Source of the DNA: Candidatus Proximibacter danicus
GTDB lineage: Bacteria; Pseudomonadota; Gammaproteobacteria; Burkholderiales; Rhodocyclaceae
Length of the DNA stretch: 64,000 nucleotides
Assembly: GCA_016710885.1 (NCBI GenBank)
Contig: JADJUC010000002.1
Span: 62,001-126,000, forward strand
Reading direction: 5' to 3'
The notes under the pieces are model-generated. The model was not told the DNA's origin, ran no database searches, and saw nothing but the letters and a program-made list of their open reading frames with translations. A program made the position numbers and the translations under genes. Positions 44,992 through 53,431 of this stretch are shown here, piece after piece. Position 1 is the stretch's first letter. Each line of letters opens with the position of its first letter.

Positions 44992-45336
44992 TCAGGGACG
45001 GGGCGGTACGCGTATCCAGCCGCCCGGACACTGGCTGACCTGCGGGTAGTACGCGCCGCTCTGCTGACAGAAATACCAGTATTGATCTGCCCGGCCAATT
45101 GACCCTTGTTCGATATAGACAGGGGGCTCCGGTGCCGGCACAACAATCACCCGCGGCGGGTAATAGACGGGAGGGGGATATCCCCACGGCCCCCAGGGTG
45201 AGCCGATAAATACCCCAAAACTGCTATGCCCATGATGGCCATGACCGTGATACCGATGCCCATTACCTGCTTGAGCATGGCCGACGCTGAGGCTGATGAG
45301 AAGAAACGCCAGGATGGCGCGCGGGCTTACGTTCAT
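44992..45336 (-). CDS. Small secreted His/Pro/Tyr-rich protein, function unknown
   Basis: A 114-residue protein. It has a Sec signal (about 1-23, AILAFLLISLSVGHAQA). A His/Gly stretch follows (HRYHGHGHHGHSS), then a Pro/Tyr segment (PPPVYYPPRVIVVPAPEPPVY). The C-terminus is a compact Cys-containing motif, YWYFCQQSGAYYPQVSQCPG followed by GWIRVPP, seen in many small proteobacterial periplasmic proteins of unknown role. The His cluster could bind metal (inference). It forms a pair with the glycine-zipper lipoprotein. Upstream, a 14 bp palindrome CGCCAAGCTTGGCG lies at 45380-45393. Confidence 0.78.
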   Translation of the reverse strand: MNVSPRAILAFLLISLSVGHAQAGNGHRYHGHGHHGHSSFGVFIGSPWGPWGYPPPVYYPPRVIVVPAPEPPVYIEQGSIGRADQYWYFCQQSGAYYPQVSQCPGGWIRVPPRP

Positions 45337-45461
45337 GGGAGAGCTTCCGGCATCGTAGGAGGATGCCTGCTTAACGCAGCGCCAAGCTTGGCGTTGTCGT
45401 CAAGAGTGTAACAATTTGTGTCTGCGAGTTTTTCCGGGGCACACGCGCCCGGGACGCCCGG

Positions 45462-46266
45462 TCACGGACGTGAGAGTGCGGCTGGGGACACCTCAACCGG
45501 CACTTCGGTCGGTTTCTCCGGCAATGCCGAATCGATCTGAATGGAAACACGCCGATTGCGGGCGCGGCCTTCGATGCTGTCGTTTGGTTCAACCGGCCGT
45601 GTTTCGCCGTAGCCGATAGCCGTCAAGCGGTCGGCAGGCACCCCCGAGTCGGCGAAAATTCGCAACACGGTGGTCGCGCGTACCGCTGAAAGTTCCCAGT
45701 TGGAGGGAAACTGGAGGGTCTTGATCGGCACATGATCGGTGTGGCCTTCAATCGTCACCGGGAAATCGGAGGTGGCGATCACTTCCGCTACTGCAGCCAG
45801 CGCCCGGCTGGATTCAGTATTGAGAATGGCCTGGCCTACGGCAAACAATGCCGAATCGGCAATTTCGATAGTGACACCGCGACTGGTTTCAAGAACGCGC
45901 ACCTTGCCGGCTCGCACGAGCGGCGCCAAGGCGTCCATGATGTCCTTGGCCATATTCTTCATCTTCTCGCGCTGCTGCTGCTTTGCCGCATCGGGTTTGG
46001 CCGGGGGTGGGTTTGAGTGGTGCAATAACGCGCGGGGGCGTTGGCGTTGCAGTCTGCGGAATAACGACCTGGCCGGTGGCATTCACCGTGACGTTGCGAA
46101 AGGCGCTGGTCAGCGAATTCGAGAGCACACGGTACTTGCCTTCATTCAGCGATGAAAGCGCATACATCACGACGAAAAACGCGAACAACAGGGTAATGAA
46201 GTCGGCGTAGGAAACGAGCCAGCGCTCGTGGTTTTCGTGCTCTTCTTCGCGCTTGCGGCGGGCCAC
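45462..46266 (-). CDS. motB: Flagellar stator protein MotB/MotD, frameshifted
   Basis: About 267 residues when restored. The GTG start at 46266 is followed by a basic tail, and the plug/membrane helix WLVSYADFITLLFAFFVVMY carries the proton-binding Asp. The frame breaks in GGGGG at 46003-46007 (+ strand); adding one base restores PLKPTPPPAKPDAAKQQQRE. The C-terminal OmpA-like peptidoglycan-binding domain follows: TIEGHTDHVPIK, FPSNWELSAVRATTVLR and YGETRPVEPND. Position after fliA and motA resembles motCD of Pseudomonas, so motD may be the better name. Confidence 0.9.
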
Positions 46267-46283
46267 GGCTGTCTCGCGAATGC

Positions 46284-47024
46284 TTAGGCGAAATAGCCGC
46301 GAAGGCGGTTTTCGATGATGCGCGGATTGTCGCCGTTAGCGATTCCGATGATGCCATCAACCAGCATTTCGCGATAAGTGACATGTCTTGCCACCTGTGC
46401 CTTGAGTTTATTGGCCATCGGCAGGTAAACAAGGTTGGCAAGGCCGACACCATAGATGGTAGCAACGAATGCGACGGCAATACCCGCACCGAGTTTAGAC
46501 GGATCGGAAAGGTTTTCCATGACATGGATGAGGCCCATGACCGCGCCAAGAATGCCGATCGTCGGTGAGTACCCGCCAGCAGCCTCCCACACCTTGGCAC
46601 CCTGGCGCAGTTCATCCTCGTAGGTATTGATCTGCACTTCCATGACTTCGCGTATGCGTTCGGGCTCGACGCCATCGACAAGAAGCTGCAGGCCCTTTTT
46701 GGCGAAGTCATCCTTCATCGGGGCAATAAAACCTTCCAGCGCGAGGAGGCCTTCCCTGCGCGAAACCTGACTCCAATTGGAAACCTGCTGAATCAGCTTG
46801 GGGTAATCAATTGCCGGCGGAAACCAGACCCATTTGGCCATGCGAAAGCCGAGACGGAACGTGGGCAAAGGGCTTTGCAGCATGACAGCACCCAAGGTGC
46901 CACCAACGACAATCAACAGTGCGGTCGGCTGCCCCAGCGAGCCGACGTGCCCACCTTCGAGCGCCTGGCCGCCAACAATGGCAATAATGCCGATAAGGAC
47001 CCCGGCTAGACTGATCTTATCCAC
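46284..47024 (-). CDS. motA: Flagellar stator protein MotA/MotC
   Basis: A 246-residue protein with four membrane helices. It opens ISLAGVLIGIIAIVGGQALEGG. The cytoplasmic loop contains the charged residues that contact FliG (about 85-150), and helices 3-4 include YSPTIGILGAVMGLIHVMEN and GIAVAFVATIYGVGLANLVYLP. Family and location (fliA-motA-motB) fit MotC/PomA-like stators. It overlaps the fliA stop by 8 bp. Confidence 0.93.
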   Translation of the reverse strand: MDKISLAGVLIGIIAIVGGQALEGGHVGSLGQPTALLIVVGGTLGAVMLQSPLPTFRLGFRMAKWVWFPPAIDYPKLIQQVSNWSQVSRREGLLALEGFIAPMKDDFAKKGLQLLVDGVEPERIREVMEVQINTYEDELRQGAKVWEAAGGYSPTIGILGAVMGLIHVMENLSDPSKLGAGIAVAFVATIYGVGLANLVYLPMANKLKAQVARHVTYREMLVDGIIGIANGDNPRIIENRLRGYFA

Positions 47025-47769
47025 GACGTGGTCGTCCCTTCTTTTTCATCGGTGCGGCTTCACCATGCAGCATGCGCGCACGCAAACGCACGATGGCCTG
47101 GCTATGCAACTGGCAGACGCGTGATTCCGTGACGCCCATTACATCCCCGATTTCGCGCAAGTTCAGTTCCTGCTCGTAGTAAAGACCCATCATTAATTTT
47201 TCCCGCTCCGGCAGCGCCTCGATGGCCGCCACCAAGTGCTTGCGCATGTCCTGGTCTGCAAACATGCGGGCGGGATCCGCCTCGTCATCGGTAAAGTGGC
47301 GCTCGAGAAAATCTTCGTCACCATCCCCCGCCAGATCCTCGAAATACACAAGTTGATGCCCTCGTGCATCCTGCAGCATCTTCTGGTACTCGGCAAGGGG
47401 CATGCCAAGTGAATCGGAAAGCTCCCTTTCGGTTGGCGCCCGACCGCTGTCCTGTTCCAGTTGATGAATCGCCGCTTCGATTCGCCGCATTTCACGGCGC
47501 AGACTGCGTGGCAGCCAATCGTTTTCGCGCAGGCCGTCGAGCATCGCACCGCGCACGCGCTGCGAGGCGTAGGTTTCGAACTGGGCACCAAATCCGGCCT
47601 CGAAACGATCAATCGCGTCAAGCAGACCGATCATGCCGTTCTGCACCAGATCGTCGACCTGCACGGAGGAAGGCAGGCGACTCATCAGATGATAGGCAAT
47701 GCGCTTGACGAGCGGTGCGAAGCGCTGCACCAGTTGCTCTTTGTTGAGCTGCCCTGCAGCGGTATACAT
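47017..47769 (-). CDS. fliA: RNA polymerase sigma28 factor FliA
   Basis: A 250-residue class IV sigma factor. Region 2 includes LVKRIAYHLMSRLPSSVQVDDLVQNGMIGLLDA and FETYASQRVRGAMLDGLRE. Region 3 and region 4 follow, with YYEQELNLREIGDVMGVTESRVCQLHSQAI as the -35-recognising helix-turn-helix. It would recognise the four TAAA-N15-GCCG promoters in this window. It is in an flhB-A-F-G-fliA-motA-motB transcript. Confidence 0.97.
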   Translation of the reverse strand: MYTAAGQLNKEQLVQRFAPLVKRIAYHLMSRLPSSVQVDDLVQNGMIGLLDAIDRFEAGFGAQFETYASQRVRGAMLDGLRENDWLPRSLRREMRRIEAAIHQLEQDSGRAPTERELSDSLGMPLAEYQKMLQDARGHQLVYFEDLAGDGDEDFLERHFTDDEADPARMFADQDMRKHLVAAIEALPEREKLMMGLYYEQELNLREIGDVMGVTESRVCQLHSQAIVRLRARMLHGEAAPMKKKGRPRRG

Positions 47770-47782
47770 GTGTTTATGAGCC

Positions 47783-48670
47783 CTACCCGGCGTGGATAGT
47801 GACTGGGTCTATGCGTTGGCTCAAGTGTAGCAGTTGCTGAACAAAATGTTCGAGCCCGCCGGCATCGGAGGCCACCGTCGGCCAATTCAGCATATCGCTG
47901 GCGATTCCGCGCAAGGCTGCTGCCGCCGCCGATTCTGGATAGGCAGCAACTACTGGCTGACAGAGTTTTGCGGCATGGCGCAAGGCATCGTCCATCGGCA
48001 CATGGCCAACATAGTCGAGGCGCGCCACGCCGCGCTGCCGCGCCAGTTGAGCAAGATTGGCGTGAATGGCGGCGGCGTCGTCAGCCGCCTTGACCTTGTT
48101 CACCAAGATGCGGAAGTGGCGACGGGCATAGCCAAGGCTGACTTTCTTGATCAGCGCATAGGCGTCGGTAATTGCCGCACCGGTAGCCGCCGCAACGACA
48201 ACGGTCTCCTGCGTGGCAAGACCCAGTGGCGAGAAGCCAAGTGGATGGTCAATCGAAGCGTCGACAAGAATCACATCAGCGGGATGCGCCATGCTACCCA
48301 AGGCTTCCAGCAGCGCGTCCTGCTGCCCGCGTTCCAGCTTACCCAGTTTCTGTACAGCGCGCGCAGCCGGCAGGACGCGAACGCCAGGTGCTACGTGAAC
48401 CAGCACCTCGGAAAGCCGACGGTCGCGATTGACGACATGGAAGAGGTCATACTTTGCGCTCGCACCGAAGACGGAGGCGATATTGCCGGCAGTATTCTCG
48501 TCGAGAACCAGCACTTCCTTGCCATGGCGCGCCATGGCCGCGGCGATGTTGGCGACGGTCACCGTCTTGCCGACCCCTTCACTCCCCGCGGCAAAGGTAA
48601 TGACGCGCAGCGACTCCTGCCCGAACAGACGCCGCAGACCGGCCGCCTGATCTCCGTTGAATTCAGCCAC
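47783..48670 (-). CDS. flhG: Flagellar number regulator FlhG (MinD/ParA-type ATPase)
   Basis: A 295-residue protein. GTG at 48670 overlaps the flhF stop by 8 bp. The FlhF-activating DQAxxLR motif is present at the N-terminus (NGDQAAGLRRLFG, from residue 5), which supports this start. The P-loop reads AAGSEGVGKTVTVANIA, so the signature lysine of the canonical GKGGVGKT is absent. Later blocks are VLVLDENTAGNIASVFG, DVILVDASIDHPLGFSPLGL and LVNKVKAADDA. FlhG limits flagellar number with FlhF. Confidence 0.9.
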   Translation of the reverse strand: MAEFNGDQAAGLRRLFGQESLRVITFAAGSEGVGKTVTVANIAAAMARHGKEVLVLDENTAGNIASVFGASAKYDLFHVVNRDRRLSEVLVHVAPGVRVLPAARAVQKLGKLERGQQDALLEALGSMAHPADVILVDASIDHPLGFSPLGLATQETVVVAAATGAAITDAYALIKKVSLGYARRHFRILVNKVKAADDAAAIHANLAQLARQRGVARLDYVGHVPMDDALRHAAKLCQPVVAAYPESAAAAALRGIASDMLNWPTVASDAGGLEHFVQQLLHLSQRIDPVTIHAG

Positions 48671-50027
48671 GACGCCCACCCATGGCTGCCATGCCGGCAT
48701 TGGCCATGACCAGGGCCGGCTCGACGCCATTGAAGCGGTGTGCAGAAGATTCCGGAGCATCCTTGAAAGCACGATGCAGCAGGTAAGAACGGTTGGGCAG
48801 ATGCAGATCTTCCGGCACACGTTGGCCGTTGGACACATAGTGCAGTTTGAGGCCGTGGCGCATGACCACGTCCAGCGCGGGCGCCAAACTGGCCGCTTCG
48901 TCCACCTTGGTCAGAATGCAACCGGCAAGATCGGGGCCATTGTAGGCACGCACAACGTCGTCCATGGTGTCGCCACGGGCTGTAGCGTTGAGCAGCAGCA
49001 GGCGCTGCACGCCACAGTCTGCCAGCATGCCGATCTGTTCCGTCACCATGCGATCGCGCTGGCTCATCCCCATCGTGTCAACCAACACCATGTGCTTGTG
49101 CGACAACTCGGCCAGGGTGTGACGCAGGTCATCGCCATCCTTCACGAGATGCACGGAAACGCCAAGAATGCGGCCGTAGATACGCAGTTGTTCGTGAGCG
49201 CCGATCCGGTAGCCGTCGGTAGTGACCAAGGCCAGCTTGTGAGCGCCATGCCGGAGCACACATCGGGCGGCGAGCTTGGCGGTAGTGGTGGTCTTGCCGA
49301 CGCCAGTCGGCCCGACCAGCGCGAAAACGCCACCACGTTCGATGATGTCGTGGTCGCTGCCCAGCGTACGCAGGGCGCGATCAGCGGCACCCTTGGCCCA
49401 GGCCTGCGCTTGGCGTGCATCAAGTTCCTGCGGCAGATCATCGAGCAGTTCGCGCGCCAATTGCGGTGAGAAGCCGCTATCAAGCATCTGACGCAAGACC
49501 TCGGTCTTGACCGGTTCAGTACGAGCAGTTTCGCCCCAGGCAAAGCCGGCGAGGTGCTGTTCGACGATCTGTCGCAAGGCTCGAATTTCTGCCATCACAT
49601 TGGCCGGCACAACTTCCGCCTCAACCCGTGGCGCCGGAGTTTCGATGCGCGGCATCGGCCGTGAGGCAAGTGGCGGAGGCGTTTTGACAGCAGCAGGCTG
49701 ATGCGCCGACGGTTGATTGATCACCGGCGGCGTGAATGGCTTCGGCGCGCTGCTGGCAGCGCTTCTGGAAGGCGCGCTACCCGAGAGGCTGACTGTGTAG
49801 TCATCATCACGCGCAGCGACAGGGCGCTGTGCCTCGGCCCGTGGCGCGGTATCGCGCATGGGCATTGGCGCAATCGCCGCCATGTCGTGCGCGGCGACGG
49901 CCATGATTTCCACACCGCCGCCGGGAAGCCCGCGATTGGACAGGATGATGGCATCTGGCCCAAGTATCTCTTTGACCTTGTGCAAGGCATCGCGTGCCGT
50001 GGGGGCGACGAATTTTTTGACGTTCAT
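48663..50027 (-). CDS. flhF: Flagellar placement GTPase FlhF (SRP family)
   Basis: A 454-residue protein. The N-terminal B domain starts MNVKKFVAPTARDALHKVKE and is followed by a long Ala/Pro-rich stretch. The NG domain (about 160-450) has GTPase motifs: P-loop GPTGVGKTTTTAKLAARCV, VTTDGYRIGAHEQLRIYG, VDTMGMSQRD and LTKVDEAASLAPAL. It marks the cell pole for flagellar assembly and pairs with FlhG. It overlaps flhA by 4 bp. Confidence 0.95.
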   Translation of the reverse strand: MNVKKFVAPTARDALHKVKEILGPDAIILSNRGLPGGGVEIMAVAAHDMAAIAPMPMRDTAPRAEAQRPVAARDDDYTVSLSGSAPSRSAASSAPKPFTPPVINQPSAHQPAAVKTPPPLASRPMPRIETPAPRVEAEVVPANVMAEIRALRQIVEQHLAGFAWGETARTEPVKTEVLRQMLDSGFSPQLARELLDDLPQELDARQAQAWAKGAADRALRTLGSDHDIIERGGVFALVGPTGVGKTTTTAKLAARCVLRHGAHKLALVTTDGYRIGAHEQLRIYGRILGVSVHLVKDGDDLRHTLAELSHKHMVLVDTMGMSQRDRMVTEQIGMLADCGVQRLLLLNATARGDTMDDVVRAYNGPDLAGCILTKVDEAASLAPALDVVMRHGLKLHYVSNGQRVPEDLHLPNRSYLLHRAFKDAPESSAHRFNGVEPALVMANAGMAAMGGRRG

Positions 50028-52123
50028 GCTCTACCTCCGATGATCGAGGTGACCTTGATGATCTTGGTATCAGGCACTTCGCTGTGGGCAAGCACCTTGA
50101 GTTGGGGGATGCTGCGGCGCAGGAAGCGCGACAGCAGGGTTCTGAGATTGGCCGGAACCAGAAGGACCGAGGGCAGCCCAAGTTCCTCCTGACGCTGTGC
50201 AGCGGCTGCCGATTCACGCATCAGCGTATCGGCCATCCCCGGCTCGATCGCGGCACCTTCGCCGCTACCGGAAACCGCTTGGACGAGGATGCGTTCGAGC
50301 TGTGGATCAAGCGACATGACCTGCATTTCTGCACTGCCAGCGAAGAGCTGCTGAACGATGGCACGCCCCAGCGAATTACGGACCTGGGCGGTAAGCACTT
50401 CTGTGTCCTGCGTTCGGGTGGCATTGTCGGCAAGTGTTTCGATAATCGTCCGCATGTCGCGAAGATGCACACCTTCTTCGAGCAGGTTCTGCAACACTTT
50501 CTGGACAATGCCGAGCGGCAGGATCTTGGGGACAAGATCCTCGATGAGTTTTGGCATGTCTTTCGCAAGATGGTCGAGCAGGGCCTGCGTTTCCATGCGA
50601 CCAAGAAGCTCTGCCGCATGCGTCAGGACCAGGTGGTTGAGGTGAGTCGCAACCACCGTGCTCGCATCTACCACCGTGTAGCCGTAGGCCTGCGCCTGAT
50701 CACGGAAGGCCGGATCGATCCAGACGGCCGGCAAGCCAAAGGCTGGATCTGTTGTCGCCGTCCCGGAGAGCGTTCCAGCCACACGGCCGGGGTTGATCGC
50801 CAGCAATTGTCCCGGGAATGCGTCGCCCTGACCAACCTCGACCCCCTTCAGCAAAATGCGATACGCATTTGGCTTGAGCTCGAGGTTGTCACGAATGTGT
50901 ACCGGCGAAACGAGGTAGCCCACCTCTTGGGCAAATTTTTTGCGAATACCCCGAATGCGCCGCAGGAGTTCACCATCCTGCGATTTGTCGACCAGTGGAA
51001 TGAGGCGATACCCGACTTCGAGCCCAAGGACATCGAGCGGCGCCACGTCTGACCAGCTGGCTTCCTGAGCCTCGACCGGCACAGAGGGCGCCACCGGCAC
51101 GGGCACCGGCTGCCGACGTTCAACCTTCTTTGTGATATTCCAGGCCAGCCAACCAAGCGCACCGGCAAGCGTCAGGAAGATAAAATTCGGCATCCCCGGG
51201 ATCAGACCCAGCAAGCCCAGAATACCTGCGGTCAGAGCAAGTACGCGTGGGTTATTGAAAAGCTGGGCAATGAATTGCTGCGAGATATCGCCGCCGGCCT
51301 CATCACCAACACGCGTTACCACCATGCCGGCAGCGATGGAAATGATCAGTGCGGGGATCTGCGCGACAAGACCGTCGCCAATCGTCAGCAGGGTATAGGC
51401 CTTGGCAGCGGCGCCAACATCCATGTTGTGCTGGAGCACACCGACGAACAAGCCGCCGATAACGTTGATCAGCATGATGATGATGCCGGCGACCGCATCG
51501 CCGCGCACGAATTTCGAGGCACCATCCATGGAGCCGTAGAAATCGGCTTCGTTGGAGATTTCTGCACGGCGCTTGCGCGCATCGTCTTCCCCGATCAAGC
51601 CGGCATTGAGATCGGCATCGATGGCCATTTGCTTGCCCGGCATCGCATCAAGCGTGAAACGGGCGGCAACTTCCGCAACCCGGCCGGCACCCTTGGTGAT
51701 GACAACAAAGTTGATGACCACCAGAATCGTGAACACGACGATACCGACCGCGTAGTTGCCGCCAACAAGAAAGTGACCGAAGGCCTCGATGACCTTGCCG
51801 GCAGCATCCGGGCCACTATGGCCATTGAGCAGCACGACACGGGTCGAGGCCACGTTCAGCGACAGGCGCAGAAGTGTCGTAACGAGCAGGATGGTCGGAA
51901 ATATCGAGAAATCGAGTGGTTTCAGCGTCGCCATTGCCACCAGCATGACGATTACCGAAATGGCGATGTTGAAGGTAAACAAGAGGTCGAGCATCAAAGG
52001 CGGCAGCGGCAGCACCATCATCGACAGGATGAGGACAATCAGCAGCGGACCCGCCATCTGGCGCCAGTTGAGTCGGGCAAAAACGCCCTGCATGGTCATG
52101 GTGGCGTTGTTGGCATTAGCCAT
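50024..52123 (-). CDS. flhA: Flagellar export gate protein FlhA
   Basis: A 699-residue protein. The N-terminal third has eight predicted membrane helices, with the conserved FHIPEP-type region: TLDAMPGKQMAIDADLNAGLI, with ASKFVRGDAVAGIIIMLIN. The C-terminal cytoplasmic ring domain (about 350-699) carries LLDHLAKDMPKLIEDLVPKI. It conducts proton-driven export. It is 8 bp overlapped with flhB. Confidence 0.97.
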   Translation of the reverse strand: MANANNATMTMQGVFARLNWRQMAGPLLIVLILSMMVLPLPPLMLDLLFTFNIAISVIVMLVAMATLKPLDFSIFPTILLVTTLLRLSLNVASTRVVLLNGHSGPDAAGKVIEAFGHFLVGGNYAVGIVVFTILVVINFVVITKGAGRVAEVAARFTLDAMPGKQMAIDADLNAGLIGEDDARKRRAEISNEADFYGSMDGASKFVRGDAVAGIIIMLINVIGGLFVGVLQHNMDVGAAAKAYTLLTIGDGLVAQIPALIISIAAGMVVTRVGDEAGGDISQQFIAQLFNNPRVLALTAGILGLLGLIPGMPNFIFLTLAGALGWLAWNITKKVERRQPVPVPVAPSVPVEAQEASWSDVAPLDVLGLEVGYRLIPLVDKSQDGELLRRIRGIRKKFAQEVGYLVSPVHIRDNLELKPNAYRILLKGVEVGQGDAFPGQLLAINPGRVAGTLSGTATTDPAFGLPAVWIDPAFRDQAQAYGYTVVDASTVVATHLNHLVLTHAAELLGRMETQALLDHLAKDMPKLIEDLVPKILPLGIVQKVLQNLLEEGVHLRDMRTIIETLADNATRTQDTEVLTAQVRNSLGRAIVQQLFAGSAEMQVMSLDPQLERILVQAVSGSGEGAAIEPGMADTLMRESAAAAQRQEELGLPSVLLVPANLRTLLSRFLRRSIPQLKVLAHSEVPDTKIIKVTSIIGGRA

Positions 52124-53255
52124 TTACCACCTCCGGAACCAGCTCGGGGGGAACCTGCAACTCGCGCGGGGGCACCGGGTACTGCCCGCCGGTCTGCCGC
52201 CAGCTCGACAACTGATAAACCCAGGCCAACGCTTCGGCAACGGCGGCATACAGTGTCCCGGGAATTTCCTGGTCAATCTCGACATGGCGGTGGAGCGCTC
52301 GCGCCAGAGGCGGCGCTTCAAGCAGCGGGACACCGTGTTCGGCCCCGATTTCGCGGATGCGGCGAGCAATTTCGCCCGTTCCTTTGGCCAGCACACGCGG
52401 CGCGCCCATGCCACTCTTGTAGGCGAGGGCAACGGCAAAATGGGTCGGGTTGGTAACAATGACATCCGCCTGCGGGACGGCGGCCATCATGCGACGACGG
52501 GCAGCTTCACGCTGAAGCATGCGAATGCGCCCCTTGACCTGAGGATCGCCTTCCATTTCCTTGCCTTCCTGCTTCAATTCCTCACGCGTCATCTTCAACT
52601 TGTGATGGTAGTGCCAGAGCTGGAAGGGAACATCGATGACGACGATCAGCACCATGGCCGCCACCATCGCCAGGAAGCTGTAAGACAGAAGATGTCCGGC
52701 GGAAGAAAGTGCGACTTCAGCGGGTTGCGCCAGGAGGGCCATAAGGTCGTAGCGTTCGCTCCAGATCACTCCGGCCGCAACACCGCCAACGACGGCCGTT
52801 TTGGCGACCGCCTTGACCAATTCAACAACGCCCGTCCAGGAAAAAAGGCGCTGAAGTCCCTTGATAGGATCCATACGATCCAACTTCGGCATCAACGCCT
52901 TGGGCGAAAAATTGAAAGCATTGAGAAGGAACGGCGTCGCCAGCGCGGCGATCATCAACGCCAGAAGAAAAGGAGAGAAGGTAAGCAGGGCGTCAGTCGA
53001 GAGATCTGCAAACCGGACAAGCATCTGATCGGGTTCCCGGACCAATTTTTCATCCAGCATCAACCCGCGACGGAACATGGCCATTACGCGCTGAACCAGC
53101 CAGCCACCCATCATCCAGATGCTGCCGGCGGCGGCCAGCAGGATAAGAAAAGCGCCCAACTCCCGCGAACGAGGGACCTGCCCTTCTTCGCGTGCCTGTT
53201 CCAGCCGTCTAGCTGATGCAGGTTCTGTTCGTTCGAGGTCGCTGTCTTCCGCCAT
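52116..53255 (-). CDS. flhB: Flagellar export switch protein FlhB
   Basis: A 379-residue protein with four membrane helices. The autocleavage site NPTH is intact (DVIVTNPTHFAVALAYKSGM), followed by the cytoplasmic C domain VLAKGTGEIARRIREIGAEH and TLYAAVAEALAWVYQL. The N-terminus is the usual acidic-basic EDSDLERTEPASARRLEQARE. It controls hook-to-filament switching with FliK. First gene of the flhB-A-F-G-fliA-mot operon. Confidence 0.97.
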   Translation of the reverse strand: MAEDSDLERTEPASARRLEQAREEGQVPRSRELGAFLILLAAAGSIWMMGGWLVQRVMAMFRRGLMLDEKLVREPDQMLVRFADLSTDALLTFSPFLLALMIAALATPFLLNAFNFSPKALMPKLDRMDPIKGLQRLFSWTGVVELVKAVAKTAVVGGVAAGVIWSERYDLMALLAQPAEVALSSAGHLLSYSFLAMVAAMVLIVVIDVPFQLWHYHHKLKMTREELKQEGKEMEGDPQVKGRIRMLQREAARRRMMAAVPQADVIVTNPTHFAVALAYKSGMGAPRVLAKGTGEIARRIREIGAEHGVPLLEAPPLARALHRHVEIDQEIPGTLYAAVAEALAWVYQLSSWRQTGGQYPVPPRELQVPPELVPEVVNG

Positions 53256-53280
53256 ACCCGATGCCTAGTTGGTTCCGGGT

Positions 53281-53310
53281 ATTATAGGAAAAAATGAATA
53301 AAAATAAAGG
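53281..53310 (-). promoter_or_regulatory. Probable sigma70-type promoter of the flhB operon
   Basis: On the minus strand a perfect -10 TATAAT (53286-53281) sits about 26 bp before the flhB ATG in a T-rich region. The -35 is weak (CTTTAT-like at about 17 bp). A second candidate, TTGACA with a poor -10, lies further upstream. No sigma54 or sigma28 site is visible. Confidence 0.5.
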
Positions 53311-53387
53311 GGTATGAGAGGTTTTTGTTAACGATTCTAGGAGCGTTGTCAAACTGCAACAGGCTGTTGGCGGATGTAGACGAAGAA

Positions 53388-53406
53388 AAGGGGGCTACGC
53401 CCCCTT
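53388..53406 (-). terminator. Intrinsic terminator after cheA
   Basis: A strong stem: AAGGGGGC-TAC-GCCCCCTT (8 bp stem, 3 base loop) and, on the minus strand, TTTTCTTC after it. It is 26 bp past the cheA stop and separates the che genes from the flhB operon. Confidence 0.85.
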
Positions 53407-53431
53407 GTCAACTCATTGAATTAATTAATGA

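Noticed and set aside
45380..45393. A 14 bp palindrome CGCCAAGCTTGGCG as an operator
   Set aside because: It is a single palindrome upstream of an unknown gene, with no second copy or obvious promoter beside it; noted but not called.
53256..53431. A sigma54 promoter for the flhB operon
   Set aside because: No GG-N10-GC pair with supporting bases was found; a TATAAT box is the better candidate.
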